Shown here: piece by piece, positions 16,494-24,708 of the stretch
Position numbering within the stretch: the stretch's first letter is position 1
How the letters are laid out: every line of letters begins with the position of its first letter
Assembly: GCA_035689345.1 (NCBI GenBank)
Contig: DASSLR010000021.1
Location: forward strand, 1-53,925
Direction of reading: 5' to 3'
Source of the DNA: CF-118 sp035689345
Lineage (GTDB): Bacteria; Chloroflexota; Dormibacteria; Dormibacterales; Dormibacteraceae
Length of the DNA: 53,925 nucleotides
The notes under the pieces: generated by a model
Database searches by the model: none
The model's input: only the letters and a program-made list of their open reading frames with translations
What the model was told of the DNA's origin: nothing
Position numbers and translations under genes: made by a program

Positions 16494-17474
16494 CTAGGGG
16501 CTCGGGCTGGGGCTCGGATTCGGCTGGATCAAGTACGTGACCCCCACCGTGGTCACGTTGCCGCTCACGTTGTCCGGATAGGGGACCGTCACGTGCACGG
16601 TCGTGTTGCCCCTGGCTCCACTGAGATCGATGGCGGGCAAGGTGATGAACTGGATGCTGCCGAGCGTGGCTGGATCGCCGCTGATGTTCACGGTCGCCGG
16701 GTTGATCGTCACGCCCACGATGTGGAATTGCGGCGGCGGTGGCTGAGATGGACTCGCGGCGACGATCGCCACCGTCTTGATGGTGGCTCCGTACTGCCCC
16801 TCGACATGAACTGTCACGTTGTAGAAGTCGAGGCTCAAGGCGGGATACGTGGCCAGGGACAGGTTGATCAGCTGACCATTGCCGTTGCGCAGCCTGACCG
16901 GCCAGCTCGAGGACTCCTGGACGCTGAAGTTGACCGGCGATGTGTAGTCGACGCTCGCCGTGATCCCGTTCTCCCATGAGGCCGGCCCGCTGAAATGCAC
17001 CTTGCACGGCGTCGGATTCGGCGCGCACTTCGCGTAGGTGTTGGCGGTGTTCACGGTGTATCCGGGTGCCGCTTTGGCGTTCACGGTCACGGGTATCTCG
17101 ACGGTCTTCAGCTGATCGATGTTGACCACGATCTGCGGTGCCGTCTGCGCGCTCACCGTGGGAATGGTGGCCGAAGCCGTGACATTCAGCTTCACCGCCT
17201 GACCCGGCGTGGCGTGGGCCGCATCGGCGAAGGCCGACACGTTGTCGGAAGTCAGCTGGTTGACCGCGTCTGCCAGCCCAGCGACGGTCACGTTCACCTT
17301 CGCCGGGCCGTTGGTGATGATGATGGTGGGGTTTGGCGGCAGGTGGTAGATCAAGGGGACTGAGAAGACCTTGTTGGTCTGCGGGTTCTGCGAGAACGCG
17401 ACCGCCCCGAGCATAAGGACGGCCAGGCCAAGTGCCAGAAACTTGAGACGCCAGTCGTTGGTGATCCAGCTCAT
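16494..17474 (-). CDS. cdaR: YbbR-domain protein, c-di-AMP cyclase regulator CdaR
   Basis: The protein has 326 residues: a short cytoplasmic N-terminus, one membrane anchor at about 10-28, then an extracytoplasmic chain of about three YbbR-type beta repeats (VNVTVAGLADAVNQLTSDNVSAF is a typical unit) and a Pro/Ser-rich end. CdaR binds CdaA and tunes its cyclase activity. ATG 17474 overlaps the cdaA stop as ATGA. Sequence conservation in the repeats is low, so the call rests partly on position next to cdaA. Confidence 0.87.
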   Translation of the reverse strand: MSWITNDWRLKFLALGLAVLMLGAVAFSQNPQTNKVFSVPLIYHLPPNPTIIITNGPAKVNVTVAGLADAVNQLTSDNVSAFADAAHATPGQAVKLNVTASATIPTVSAQTAPQIVVNIDQLKTVEIPVTVNAKAAPGYTVNTANTYAKCAPNPTPCKVHFSGPASWENGITASVDYTSPVNFSVQESSSWPVRLRNGNGQLINLSLATYPALSLDFYNVTVHVEGQYGATIKTVAIVAASPSQPPPPQFHIVGVTINPATVNISGDPATLGSIQFITLPAIDLSGARGNTTVHVTVPYPDNVSGNVTTVGVTYLIQPNPSPSPSP

Positions 17475-18295
17475 CTGAAGAACCCGTTGCCTTTGGCGAC
17501 CTTCGGGCTGACCCTCCGGCGCAGGCCATCACCGTCCAGGTTACGGGTGATCTTGCCCTCCTCGATGACCGAGATCGAGCCGGTCTCCTCGGAGACCACC
17601 ATCACCAGGGCATCCGAAGCCAGCGAGAGGCCGACAGCCGCGCGGTGGCGCGTGCCGAGCCGCTCGCGCACGATGCCCTCCTCCGGGAGCGGCAGCAGGC
17701 AACCCGCGGCGAGGATCTTGCTGCCGCGGACGATGACCGCGCCATCGTGCAGCGGCGAGTTGGGATAGAAGATCGACTGCAGCACCTCGGCCGAGATCTC
17801 GCCGTTGATGCGCACTCCGGTCGCCGCGTAATCCTCGAGCCCCACCGATCTTTCAAACGCGATGAGCGCCCCCTGACGTTTCGTGCTGAGGCGCTCCGCG
17901 GCGCGGATCGCTTCCGAGATGGCCAGGTTGTACTGGCCCGGGTTGTAGCCGGAAAGCGGGCGGCTGAGGCGGCCGATGCGGCTCAGGCGTCCGACCTGGT
18001 CCAGCGCGCGCCGCAGCTCGGGCTGGAACATGACTATGACCGCGATGATGATGAAGAACGTCGCGTTGCGGAACAGCCAGCCCAGCAGCACGAGGTTGAA
18101 CTGGTTGGCGACCAGTCCGACGACCCCGAGCAGGATGAGGCCGACGAGCACCTGGGTCCCCTGCGTGCCGCGGAGCAGGCGCAAGAGCTGATAGAGCACC
18201 ACGGCCACGACGGCGACGTCGATCACCTCGCCCCACCCGAGGTGGTGAATCACTCCATTGAGCTGGGAGATGAAATCTGTGATCGCCGTGCTCAT
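17471..18295 (-). CDS. cdaA: Diadenylate cyclase CdaA
   Basis: The protein has 274 residues. Three membrane helices lie at about 23-42, 48-64 and 67-90. The cytoplasmic DAC domain carries the catalytic HDGAVIV (Asp184-Gly-Ala) and GTRHRAAVGLS (Arg216-His-Arg). It joins two ATP molecules into c-di-AMP, a second messenger for osmotic and cell-wall homeostasis. ATG 18295 overlaps the argF stop (ATGA), and its own stop overlaps cdaR in the same way. A longer in-frame reading into argF has no homology and was dropped. Confidence 0.95.
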   Translation of the reverse strand: MSTAITDFISQLNGVIHHLGWGEVIDVAVVAVVLYQLLRLLRGTQGTQVLVGLILLGVVGLVANQFNLVLLGWLFRNATFFIIIAVIVMFQPELRRALDQVGRLSRIGRLSRPLSGYNPGQYNLAISEAIRAAERLSTKRQGALIAFERSVGLEDYAATGVRINGEISAEVLQSIFYPNSPLHDGAVIVRGSKILAAGCLLPLPEEGIVRERLGTRHRAAVGLSLASDALVMVVSEETGSISVIEEGKITRNLDGDGLRRRVSPKVAKGNGFFR

Positions 18296-19215
18296 TGCTC
18301 CGCCCCGAACAGCTCGGCCATCAACGCCATCTGCGCGAAAAGGCGGTTGCCGGCCTGCTGGAACACAACCGACTGCTTGCCGTCGATCACCGCGTCCGTC
18401 ACCTCTTCGCCGCGGTGGGCGGGCAGGCAGTGCATGAAGACGGCGTCGGGCACGGTGGCCATCAAGGCCTCGTTGACCTGGTACTCGGCAAACACACGGC
18501 GCCGCGACTCGCGCTCGGCGTCCTGGCCCATCGACGTCCACACGTCGGTGTAGACGGCGGTCGCGCCCTCGACCTTGGCCAGGTCGTTGGTGATGCTCAG
18601 GCGATCGCCGTCCAGTGACAGCCGGCGCGCACGCGCGATGACATCCTCACCGGGCTCGAAGCCGCTGGGCGTGATCACCGTCAACGGAAAGCCAAGGCGC
18701 GTGGATGCCTCCATGAGTGACGTTGCGATGTTGTTCCCGTCCCCTACATAGGCAACGTGCTGGCGCTCCAGCGGGCCACGCACCTCCTCGAGCGTCATCA
18801 GGTCGGCCAGGATCTGGCACGGGTGAGAGCGGTCCGTCAGGGCGTTGATCACGGGCTTCTCGGCCGCCGCCGCGAGCTCGGCGAGGTCCGAGTGGCTGCG
18901 CAAGCGCGCCACTATGCCGTCGACGTACCGGTCCAGCACCTTGGCGGCATCGCCCACGCTCTCGCGGTGGCCGAGCTGGACGTCCTGCTCGCCCAGCGTG
19001 GTGCGCGAGCCTCCCAGGCGCGCGATACCGACCTCGAACGAGACACGCGTGCGATGCGACGGACGCTGGAACAGCATCGCGATGTGGCGGCCCGCCAGCG
19101 GCTTCTCGGTCCAGCGCCCGGCCTTGATGTCGTGCGCGAGCTCGAGCAGACCGCGCAGCTCGGCCGCGTCGAGGTCGCCCACATCGAGGAAATCACGGCC
19201 GAGAAGACCGTTCAC
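18292..19215 (-). CDS. argF: Ornithine carbamoyltransferase
   Basis: The protein has 307 residues. The carbamoyl-phosphate loop reads PSHRTRVSFEVG (S-x-R-T-R form), followed by HPCQILADLMTL, ornithine-side DVWTSMGQ and the catalytic cysteine in HCLPAHRGEEV. It makes citrulline in arginine synthesis. The start is GTG 19215 with no clear Shine-Dalgarno; a weak CATGAT box lies 8 bases upstream. Translational coupling to cdaA through ATGA is unusual company for an arginine gene. Confidence 0.94.
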   Translation of the reverse strand: MNGLLGRDFLDVGDLDAAELRGLLELAHDIKAGRWTEKPLAGRHIAMLFQRPSHRTRVSFEVGIARLGGSRTTLGEQDVQLGHRESVGDAAKVLDRYVDGIVARLRSHSDLAELAAAAEKPVINALTDRSHPCQILADLMTLEEVRGPLERQHVAYVGDGNNIATSLMEASTRLGFPLTVITPSGFEPGEDVIARARRLSLDGDRLSITNDLAKVEGATAVYTDVWTSMGQDAERESRRRVFAEYQVNEALMATVPDAVFMHCLPAHRGEEVTDAVIDGKQSVVFQQAGNRLFAQMALMAELFGAEQ

Positions 19216-19260
19216 ACCTGAGAATCATGATCCCCCCGCAGAGGGGTGATCTGGACCCGG

Positions 19261-19797
19261 TTAGAGGCCGGGGTCCGACATCTCCCCCGCCACGACCGGC
19301 GTGATCGCCAGGTCGCGAGCCGAGTCGAACTCCGGCAGCCGGCGGCGGAGCTCGAAGTCGTCGCGCAGCCTGAGGATGAGATCGCGGCACGAGCCGGCCT
19401 CGAGACCGAAATCGGCGGGCTTGAACCTGACCGGCGGCTCGTGGCGCAGGTGGATGGTCAGCTTGTCAGTCAGCCGGATGCTGGGCCACGCCGCCTCGTC
19501 GGCAAGCGTGATCGTCTCCATGCGATCCCACAGGGCCCGCATCTCGTGGCGGGCGTGCACGACGAGCATCCGATCTCGAAACAGCGCGAGCTTGCCCGAA
19601 GGCCAGGCGTGGACCTGGAACGTCGCCCAGACGGTCACCGCCAGCGCGGCCAGGGATCCGGCGCCCAGAGCGAGCGCGGCGATCCATCCGGCCGGGGTGA
19701 GCAGGGCGCCGTACGAGAGGCCGCCGAAGGCGAGCGTGCACGCCAGGGCAGCGGCTGCGAGGGTGACGACCGGCCTGCGCGACCGAACGTAAATCAA
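19261..19797 (-). CDS. Membrane protein with a possible bacterial PH-like domain
   Basis: The protein has 178 residues. Two hydrophobic segments at about 9-33 and 37-61 are followed by a soluble part beginning KLALFRDRMLVVHARHEMRALWDRMETITL. This strand-rich pattern resembles YcxB/PH-like domains attached to membrane helices, a weak call. The start is TTG 19797, with a ggcggga purine stretch just upstream and TACACT 19 bases before. It is divergent from the acyl-CoA synthetase gene and lies 45 bases before argF, possibly co-transcribed. Function unknown. Confidence 0.55.
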   Translation of the reverse strand: MIYVRSRRPVVTLAAAALACTLAFGGLSYGALLTPAGWIAALALGAGSLAALAVTVWATFQVHAWPSGKLALFRDRMLVVHARHEMRALWDRMETITLADEAAWPSIRLTDKLTIHLRHEPPVRFKPADFGLEAGSCRDLILRLRDDFELRRRLPEFDSARDLAITPVVAGEMSDPGL

Positions 19798-19886
19798 TCC
19801 CGCCCCACCACGACTTAGTGTAGAACCGCCCCTGTTTCGAGCTCGGGCGGCGGCCGGTGCATGATGTGCGGACGAGGAGGCATTAC

Positions 19887-21761
19887 ATGGACGTAACGGC
19901 TGAGCGGGCCGACATAGACAAGAAAGTCTCTGGAAAGACCGTCTGCACGATCTTCGCGGACGCCGTCCGGAACTGGCCGGATCGCGTCGCCTTGCGGTGG
20001 AAGCAGGACGGGGAGTGGCACCAGCTGACCTGGCGCGAATACGGGGACCAGGTCGCGGCCGCGACGCTGTCGCTGCGCGAACTGGGCTTCGGCCCGGGCC
20101 AGTTCGGCCTGATCATGGCCCGCAACGTGCCGGAGCACGTCATCGCCGACCTGGCCATCGTCCACGCGGGCGGCGCCGCGATCAGCGTGTACAACACGCT
20201 GGCCCCCGAGCAGATCGAGTACGTCGCCAACCACTCCGAGGCGACTGTCGCGTTCGTCGAGGACGAGGCGTTCCTGAGCAAGTTCGTCGCCATCCGCGGC
20301 TCCACGCCGCACTTGAAGCACATCGTGCTCGTGCGCGGAACCGCATCGGACGGAGTGATCGCGTGGGACGACTTCATGGCCGGCGGTCGCAAGGCGCAGG
20401 CGGCCGATCCCCGCGCGTTCGAGTCGACGTGGCGCGGCGTCGGGCCCGAGGACACCGTCTCGTTGATCTACACGTCCGGCACGACCGGACCGCCGAAGGG
20501 AGTCGTGTACTCGCACAACAACATCCTCTGGACGCTCGAGTCGATCGATCGGATGCAGAAGTTCGAGGGCGAGACCGTCATCAGCTATCTCCCTCTGGCG
20601 CACGTGGCCGAACGCTTCTCTTCGCAATGGCGAGGCATCTACAACGGCTTCGAGGTGTGGATGTGTCCGGACCCAAACCTGTTGCTCCCTTATCTGCTCG
20701 AAGCGCGACCGACGTTGTTCCTCGGCGTGCCGAGGGTCTGGGAGAAGCTGATGGCCGGCATCCAGGCAGGACTCGCCGCCGAGCCCGACGAGACGAAGCG
20801 CGGCATGGCGCAAGGCGCGGTCTCGGCTGCAGTTACGGCCAGCAGGTTGCGCCGCGAAGGCAATCCCGTTCCCGACGAATTGGCCGCTGCTGTAGGACGT
20901 GCGCAGCCCCTTTTCGGGATGCTGAGGGCGAAGATCGGCCTCGACCGGTGCACGACGGCGTTCACGTCCACGGCCCCGACCAGGCCCGAGGTGCACGACT
21001 TCTGGGCTGCCCTCGGCCTGCCGCTCTACGAGGTCTGGGGCATGAGCGAGCTCACCGGCCCGGCGACGGCGGTGCCGAAAGACGCGCACCAGACTCCGTC
21101 CATCGGAACGGCGCTGCCGGGCGTCGAGGTGAAGCTCGGCGAAGACGGTGAGCTGCTCGTTCGCGGCGGCAACGTGATGGTCGGTTATTACAAAGAGCCC
21201 GCCAAAACGGCCGACATCATCGACGAGGATGGCTGGGTCCACAGCGGAGACATCGGAGTGCCCGCCCCGAACGGACAGTTCAAGATCGTCGACCGCAAGA
21301 AGGAGCTGATCATCACCTCGGCCGGCAAGAACATCTCGCCCGCCAACCTCGAGGCGCTGGCCAAGTCCAGTCCCATCATCGGCCAGGCGGTTGCGGTGGG
21401 CGACGGGCGGAAGTTCATCTCGGTTCTCGTGGTCCTCGACCCGCAGGTGGCGCCCATGTGGGCCAAGGCGCATGGCGTCGATGCCGTATCCATCGCCGAG
21501 CTCGCTGAAAACCCAGCCGTGATCGGCGAGGTACGGCGCGCGCTCCAACAGGCCAACACGCACCTGTCTCGCGTCGAGCAGTTCAAGCGGTTCACCATCC
21601 TCCCGACGGAATGGTCGCCGGAGTCGGAGGAGCTGACGCCGACGATGAAGCTCAAGCGGCGCGTCATCAACACCAAGTACAGCCCCCAGATCGAGGCGAT
21701 GTACGGCGATGAGCCCGGTGGGCATGAGGTGGACGCCGAGCGCGCGGAGGTTGCCGGCTAA
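19887..21761 (+). CDS. Long-chain acyl-CoA synthetase (AMP-forming, FadD type)
   Basis: The protein has 624 residues. Adenylate-forming motifs are complete: YTSGTTGPPKG (A3) at about 193-203, YEVWGMSELTGPA (A5), GWVHSGDIG (A7), DRKKELIITSAGKNISP (A8) and the catalytic lysine in TPTMKLKRR. It activates fatty acids to acyl-CoA through acyl-AMP; substrate length cannot be read from sequence. ATG 19887 has GAGGAGG 8 bases upstream, one of the clearest ribosome-binding sites here, so a start ten codons upstream was rejected. Its stop overlaps the stop of the opposing small gene. Confidence 0.93.
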   Translation: MDVTAERADIDKKVSGKTVCTIFADAVRNWPDRVALRWKQDGEWHQLTWREYGDQVAAATLSLRELGFGPGQFGLIMARNVPEHVIADLAIVHAGGAAISVYNTLAPEQIEYVANHSEATVAFVEDEAFLSKFVAIRGSTPHLKHIVLVRGTASDGVIAWDDFMAGGRKAQAADPRAFESTWRGVGPEDTVSLIYTSGTTGPPKGVVYSHNNILWTLESIDRMQKFEGETVISYLPLAHVAERFSSQWRGIYNGFEVWMCPDPNLLLPYLLEARPTLFLGVPRVWEKLMAGIQAGLAAEPDETKRGMAQGAVSAAVTASRLRREGNPVPDELAAAVGRAQPLFGMLRAKIGLDRCTTAFTSTAPTRPEVHDFWAALGLPLYEVWGMSELTGPATAVPKDAHQTPSIGTALPGVEVKLGEDGELLVRGGNVMVGYYKEPAKTADIIDEDGWVHSGDIGVPAPNGQFKIVDRKKELIITSAGKNISPANLEALAKSSPIIGQAVAVGDGRKFISVLVVLDPQVAPMWAKAHGVDAVSIAELAENPAVIGEVRRALQQANTHLSRVEQFKRFTILPTEWSPESEELTPTMKLKRRVINTKYSPQIEAMYGDEPGGHEVDAERAEVAG

Positions 21762-21943
21762 CCTTTAGCCGCTTTCGCCTTGCCGTTGGGTTTGAACCCC
21801 ATGACGGCGTCGGTGAAGAGGCGCGTGGCGAGCCGCGTCTTGGGTTCGCCCGTGCGTGCCGCGATCTTGGCGAGGTGGTCGATGACGCGAGGCTCGACGT
21901 TGAGCCGGTACAGCTGCTTGACGACGGGTGCCTTCTGTTTCAA
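21758..21943 (-). CDS. Small ribbon-helix-helix-like protein
   Basis: The protein has 61 residues, lysine-rich at both ends. VVKQLYRLNVEPRVIDHLAKIAARTGEPKTRLATRLFTDAVMG reads as a beta strand followed by two helices, the CopG/Arc pattern of small DNA-binding proteins. The start is TTG 21943, with AGGAGGG eight bases upstream. The stop codon overlaps that of the convergent acyl-CoA synthetase gene (cta/taa). No toxin gene adjoins it, so a toxin-antitoxin role is not supported. Confidence 0.65.
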   Translation of the reverse strand: MKQKAPVVKQLYRLNVEPRVIDHLAKIAARTGEPKTRLATRLFTDAVMGFKPNGKAKAAKG

Positions 21944-22011
21944 GTGACGAACCCTCCTGAGTGCTTTTGGAGGATTCTCCGATCGACCGCCGCGGATTCC
22001 AACCCTGGTTG

Positions 22012-22713
22012 TTAAGAGGTCAGCTTCTTTTTCAAGCGCTCGATTCCGGCTGGCGGCACGCCGCCCGCAAGCAGGTAAGGCTCTACCCCGCCCCATCTGT
22101 GGTCGAGATGGTCGAGCGCGCCCAGGATCCACTCGGGCGGACAGCGCAGCTCTTCGCGCATCGCTTCCACCCGCTCGGGCGCGGCGGCCGCCAGCCACTC
22201 TGCGTAGCGATCCGCCAGGTGAAGGTCGGTCTCGGCATAGTCCGCAGCGATCGCGCCAGCGTCCACACCAGCCAGTGACAGGAGCATGGCCGCCACCAGG
22301 CCTGTCCGGTCCTTCCCCGCGTAGCAATGGAAGACGACGGGGCCGTCGACCAGGGCGAGCGTCTCGAAGATGTCCGCGAGAGCGTGCGGGCGGCGCTCGA
22401 GAATGAGCAGATTGCGATCCGCCATCGAAGGCACCGTCGCAAACTCGGCTCCCAGCTGGTCGTCGACGAGCGGACGGTTCAGGTATTCCGGACCGTAGTC
22501 AGGCGCGACAAAAGGACTCGGGAACTTCGCCACTTCCGACTCACTGCGCAGATCGAGCACATGCGTGACGCCGAACTCCCACATCGCCTGCACGCCGTCG
22601 GGAGTGAGGTACGACAGGTTGTCGGAGCGGACGATCAATCCGCTACGCGTGAGCCCGCCCGCGTGCGGCAGGCCGCCAAGATCCCGCGTATTCCGGCAAT
22701 CCGGCCAGGCGAG
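22012..22713 (-). CDS. Tyrosine-protein phosphatase (start codon unresolved)
   Basis: The CX5R loop reads FHCYAGKDRTG, typical of the Y_phosphatase3 family that hydrolyses phosphotyrosine or phosphoinositides. The family N-terminal block WPDCRNTRDLGGLPHAGG is encoded upstream of the first TTG (22638), at 22707 to about 22654, and runs in frame into VRSDNLSYLT. In that frame no ATG, GTG or TTG occurs for more than 70 codons upstream, well into rpsI. The boundary 22713 (a CTC with ggtggg six bases before) is a guess; the sure coding part starts by 22707. Rpsl-overlapping, near-cognate, frameshift or sequencing-error explanations all remain open. Confidence 0.75.
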   Translation of the reverse strand, partial: LAWPDCRNTRDLGGLPHAGGLTRSGLIVRSDNLSYLTPDGVQAMWEFGVTHVLDLRSESEVAKFPSPFVAPDYGPEYLNRPLVDDQLGAEFATVPSMADRNLLILERRPHALADIFETLALVDGPVVFHCYAGKDRTGLVAAMLLSLAGVDAGAIAADYAETDLHLADRYAEWLAAAAPERVEAMREELRCPPEWILGALDHLDHRWGGVEPYLLAGGVPPAGIERLKKKLTS

Positions 22714-22736
22714 CTTGCGCCCACCAGGCGCCGCTG

Positions 22737-23129
22737 CTAGCGCTTCGTGTACTGCGGGGCTTTGCGGGCCCTCTTCAATCCGTATTTCTTGCGCTCCTTC
22801 ATCCGCGCGTCGCGAGTGAGAAGTCCGGCTTTCTTCAACGCGGGACGGTAGTCGGGATCGTAGTTGCAGAGCGCCCGAGCGATGCCGTGCGCGATGGCGC
22901 CGGCCTGTCCGCTCGTACCGCCTCCTTCGACACGGACGCTGACGTCGAACTTCCGCTGTGTGCTCGTGACCCGGAGTGGAGCGAGCGCCGCCAGCTCCAG
23001 CACGCGCCGGCCGAGGAAGGCCAGCGGGTCCTTCTCGTTGACGATGACCCGGCCTTCGCCGGGCTGGATGCGGACGCGCGCCACGGCGTTCTTCCGCCGC
23101 CCGGTTCCTCGGTGAAACGTGTCAGCCAA
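22737..23129 (-). CDS. rpsI: 30S ribosomal protein S9
   Basis: The protein has 130 residues. GTGRRKNAVARVRI at the start, GGGTSGQAGAIAHGIARAL in the middle and the basic tail ending KAPQYTKR, which reaches the P-site tRNA, identify S9. TTG 23129 lies 8 bases inside the end of rplM with ggagac upstream, giving coupling to L13. It is the last ribosomal gene of the super-operon; the phosphatase frame opens across its end. Confidence 0.97.
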   Translation of the reverse strand: MADTFHRGTGRRKNAVARVRIQPGEGRVIVNEKDPLAFLGRRVLELAALAPLRVTSTQRKFDVSVRVEGGGTSGQAGAIAHGIARALCNYDPDYRPALKKAGLLTRDARMKERKKYGLKRARKAPQYTKR

Positions 23130-23589
23130 TCTTGATGTCTCCCTTCGTGTCGAACGTGATCGTCCTGGGCTTCTGGGCCACGTGGCCGTGGTCCGGGCCC
23201 GCGTAAACGCGCAATCGCGTGAGCATGTCGGCGCCCAGCGTGTTGCGCTGCAGCATGCCGCGAACCGCGTTGGTCACCGGGAAGGTGGGGTCCAGCTTCT
23301 CCGCCGTGTCGAGCGACCGCCTGCGCAAACCCCCGGGATAGCCGGAATAGCGCGTGTACTCCTTGGTCGTCCGCTTGGTGCCGGTCACCTTGACCTTGGC
23401 GGCGTTGATGACGATCACGTGGTCGCCGCTGTTCAGATGGGGCGTGAACGTCGGCTTGTGCTTGCCACGCAGCACCTTCGCCACGCCACTGGCCAGGCGG
23501 CCGAGGACCTGATCCGTGGCGTCGACCACGAACCAGTCCGAGTTCTTCAAGTCTTCGGCTTTCGCCGTCCAGGTCTTCTGTTTTGTCAC
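23122..23589 (-). CDS. rplM: 50S ribosomal protein L13
   Basis: The protein has 155 residues: WFVVDATDQVLGRLAS, LRGKHKPTFTPHLNSGDHVIVINA and the MLQRNTLGADMLTRLRVYAGPDHGH block are typical. An assembly-initiating 50S protein. GTG 23589 has aagga before it; the gene follows truA by 10 bases, and L13-S9 pairing is nearly universal. Confidence 0.97.
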   Translation of the reverse strand: MTKQKTWTAKAEDLKNSDWFVVDATDQVLGRLASGVAKVLRGKHKPTFTPHLNSGDHVIVINAAKVKVTGTKRTTKEYTRYSGYPGGLRRRSLDTAEKLDPTFPVTNAVRGMLQRNTLGADMLTRLRVYAGPDHGHVAQKPRTITFDTKGDIKIG

Positions 23590-23599
23590 TTCGGGTCCT

Positions 23600-24331
23600 T
23601 CAGTAAATCACTTCCATAAGGGTGAGGCCTCCCGCCGGCGCCGTTTTCGCCGCGAGCCCCCGATCTCGACCACGCAGGATCTCGCCGACCCACCCGGCAG
23701 GTTTTCGGCCTCGGCCGACCTCGGCCAGCGCCCCGGCGATCCCGCGGGCCAGGCCCCGGAGGAATCCCTCCGCCACCAGCTCCAGCTCGACGAACTCGCC
23801 GCGCCTGCGCACCTTGGCGCTGCGCATCTCGCGCACGCGGCCGTTCGCGGGCTCGGAGGCCGAGCAGAAGGTGGTCCAGTCGTGCCTTCCCTCGAGGGCC
23901 GCGGCGGCGCGGGCCATGGCCTTCACGTCCAGCCTGCCCCTCACGTGCCAGCACCGCCCCCGCTCCAGCGCCGGGCGGGCGGCCCGGTCGAGGTAGCGGT
24001 ACCGGTAGCGCCGCCAGCGGGCCGAGAAGCGAGAGTGGAACCCGTCGGGTACCACGCTTGCGCTGAGCACGGCCACGTCCTCCGGCAGCCTCGCGTTGAA
24101 CGCGGCGGCCAGCCGGTCAGGCGCGATGTTGCCCTCGTACTGGAAATTCGCCACCTGGCCCTCGGCGTGCGCGCCGGCATCCGTCCGGCCCGCGCCGTGG
24201 ACGACGTGGTCCTTGCCGGTGAGCTCGCGCAGCGCGCGCTGGAGCTCGCCCTGAACGGTCCGGCCTCGCGCCTGCTGCTGCCAGCCGGCGAAGCGGCTGC
24301 CGTCGTACTCGATCGTCAGCTTGATATTCAG
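23600..24331 (-). CDS. truA: tRNA pseudouridine(38-40) synthase TruA (CTG start)
   Basis: The protein has 243 residues. LNIKLTIEYDGSRFAGWQQQ is the family N-terminus, and the catalytic aspartate lies in GAGRTDAGAHAEGQ (Asp51). It isomerises uridines 38-40 in anticodon arms. The frame has TAA at 24337-24335, then CAA, then CTG 24331; no ATG, GTG or TTG occurs before the essential GRTDAG motif. A second CTG at 24319 is the other option. The first GTG (24154) would remove the catalytic residue. No Shine-Dalgarno is seen; the gene begins 9 bases after rplQ. Confidence 0.92.
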   Translation of the reverse strand: MNIKLTIEYDGSRFAGWQQQARGRTVQGELQRALRELTGKDHVVHGAGRTDAGAHAEGQVANFQYEGNIAPDRLAAAFNARLPEDVAVLSASVVPDGFHSRFSARWRRYRYRYLDRAARPALERGRCWHVRGRLDVKAMARAAAALEGRHDWTTFCSASEPANGRVREMRSAKVRRRGEFVELELVAEGFLRGLARGIAGALAEVGRGRKPAGWVGEILRGRDRGLAAKTAPAGGLTLMEVIY

Positions 24332-24340
24332 TTGTTAGGT

Positions 24341-24694
24341 CTAGTCGACCAGCTCGATGATGACCATCGGCGCCGAGTCGCCGACACGCGGGCCCTTGTG
24401 CATGATCCGCGTGTAACCGCCCGGTCTTTCGGCCAGGCGCGGGATGAGGTTCGAGAACAGCCTCTCCACCACCTCGGGCTTCGAGACCTCCGCGCTCACG
24501 CGCCGGCGGGCGTTGATGTCCTGCGCCTTCGCGGTGGTGATCAGCCGTTCGACCCACCGCCGAAGCTCCTTGGCGCGAGCTTCGGTGGTGGTGATGCGCC
24601 CGCTTTCGAGCAGCGACGTGCACAGGTTGCGCATCAGCGCCTTCCGCGCATCGGTGTCGCGGTTGAAGCGGCGGCCGCTCTTCTGGTGACGCAT
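24341..24694 (-). CDS. rplQ: 50S ribosomal protein L17
   Basis: The protein has 117 residues: MRHQKSGRRFNRDTDARKAL and SLLESGRITTTEARAKELRRWVERLIT identify L17. Full length and without extra tails. It follows rpoA by 14 bases, the usual position at the end of the alpha operon. Confidence 0.97.
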   Translation of the reverse strand: MRHQKSGRRFNRDTDARKALMRNLCTSLLESGRITTTEARAKELRRWVERLITTAKAQDINARRRVSAEVSKPEVVERLFSNLIPRLAERPGGYTRIMHKGPRVGDSAPMVIIELVD

Positions 24695-24708
24695 GGAGCG
24701 CTGAGGAA

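Noticed and set aside
21758..22713. RHH-like gene plus neighbour as a toxin-antitoxin pair
   Set aside because: The neighbours are a tyrosine phosphatase and an acyl-CoA synthetase; no toxin fold is present.
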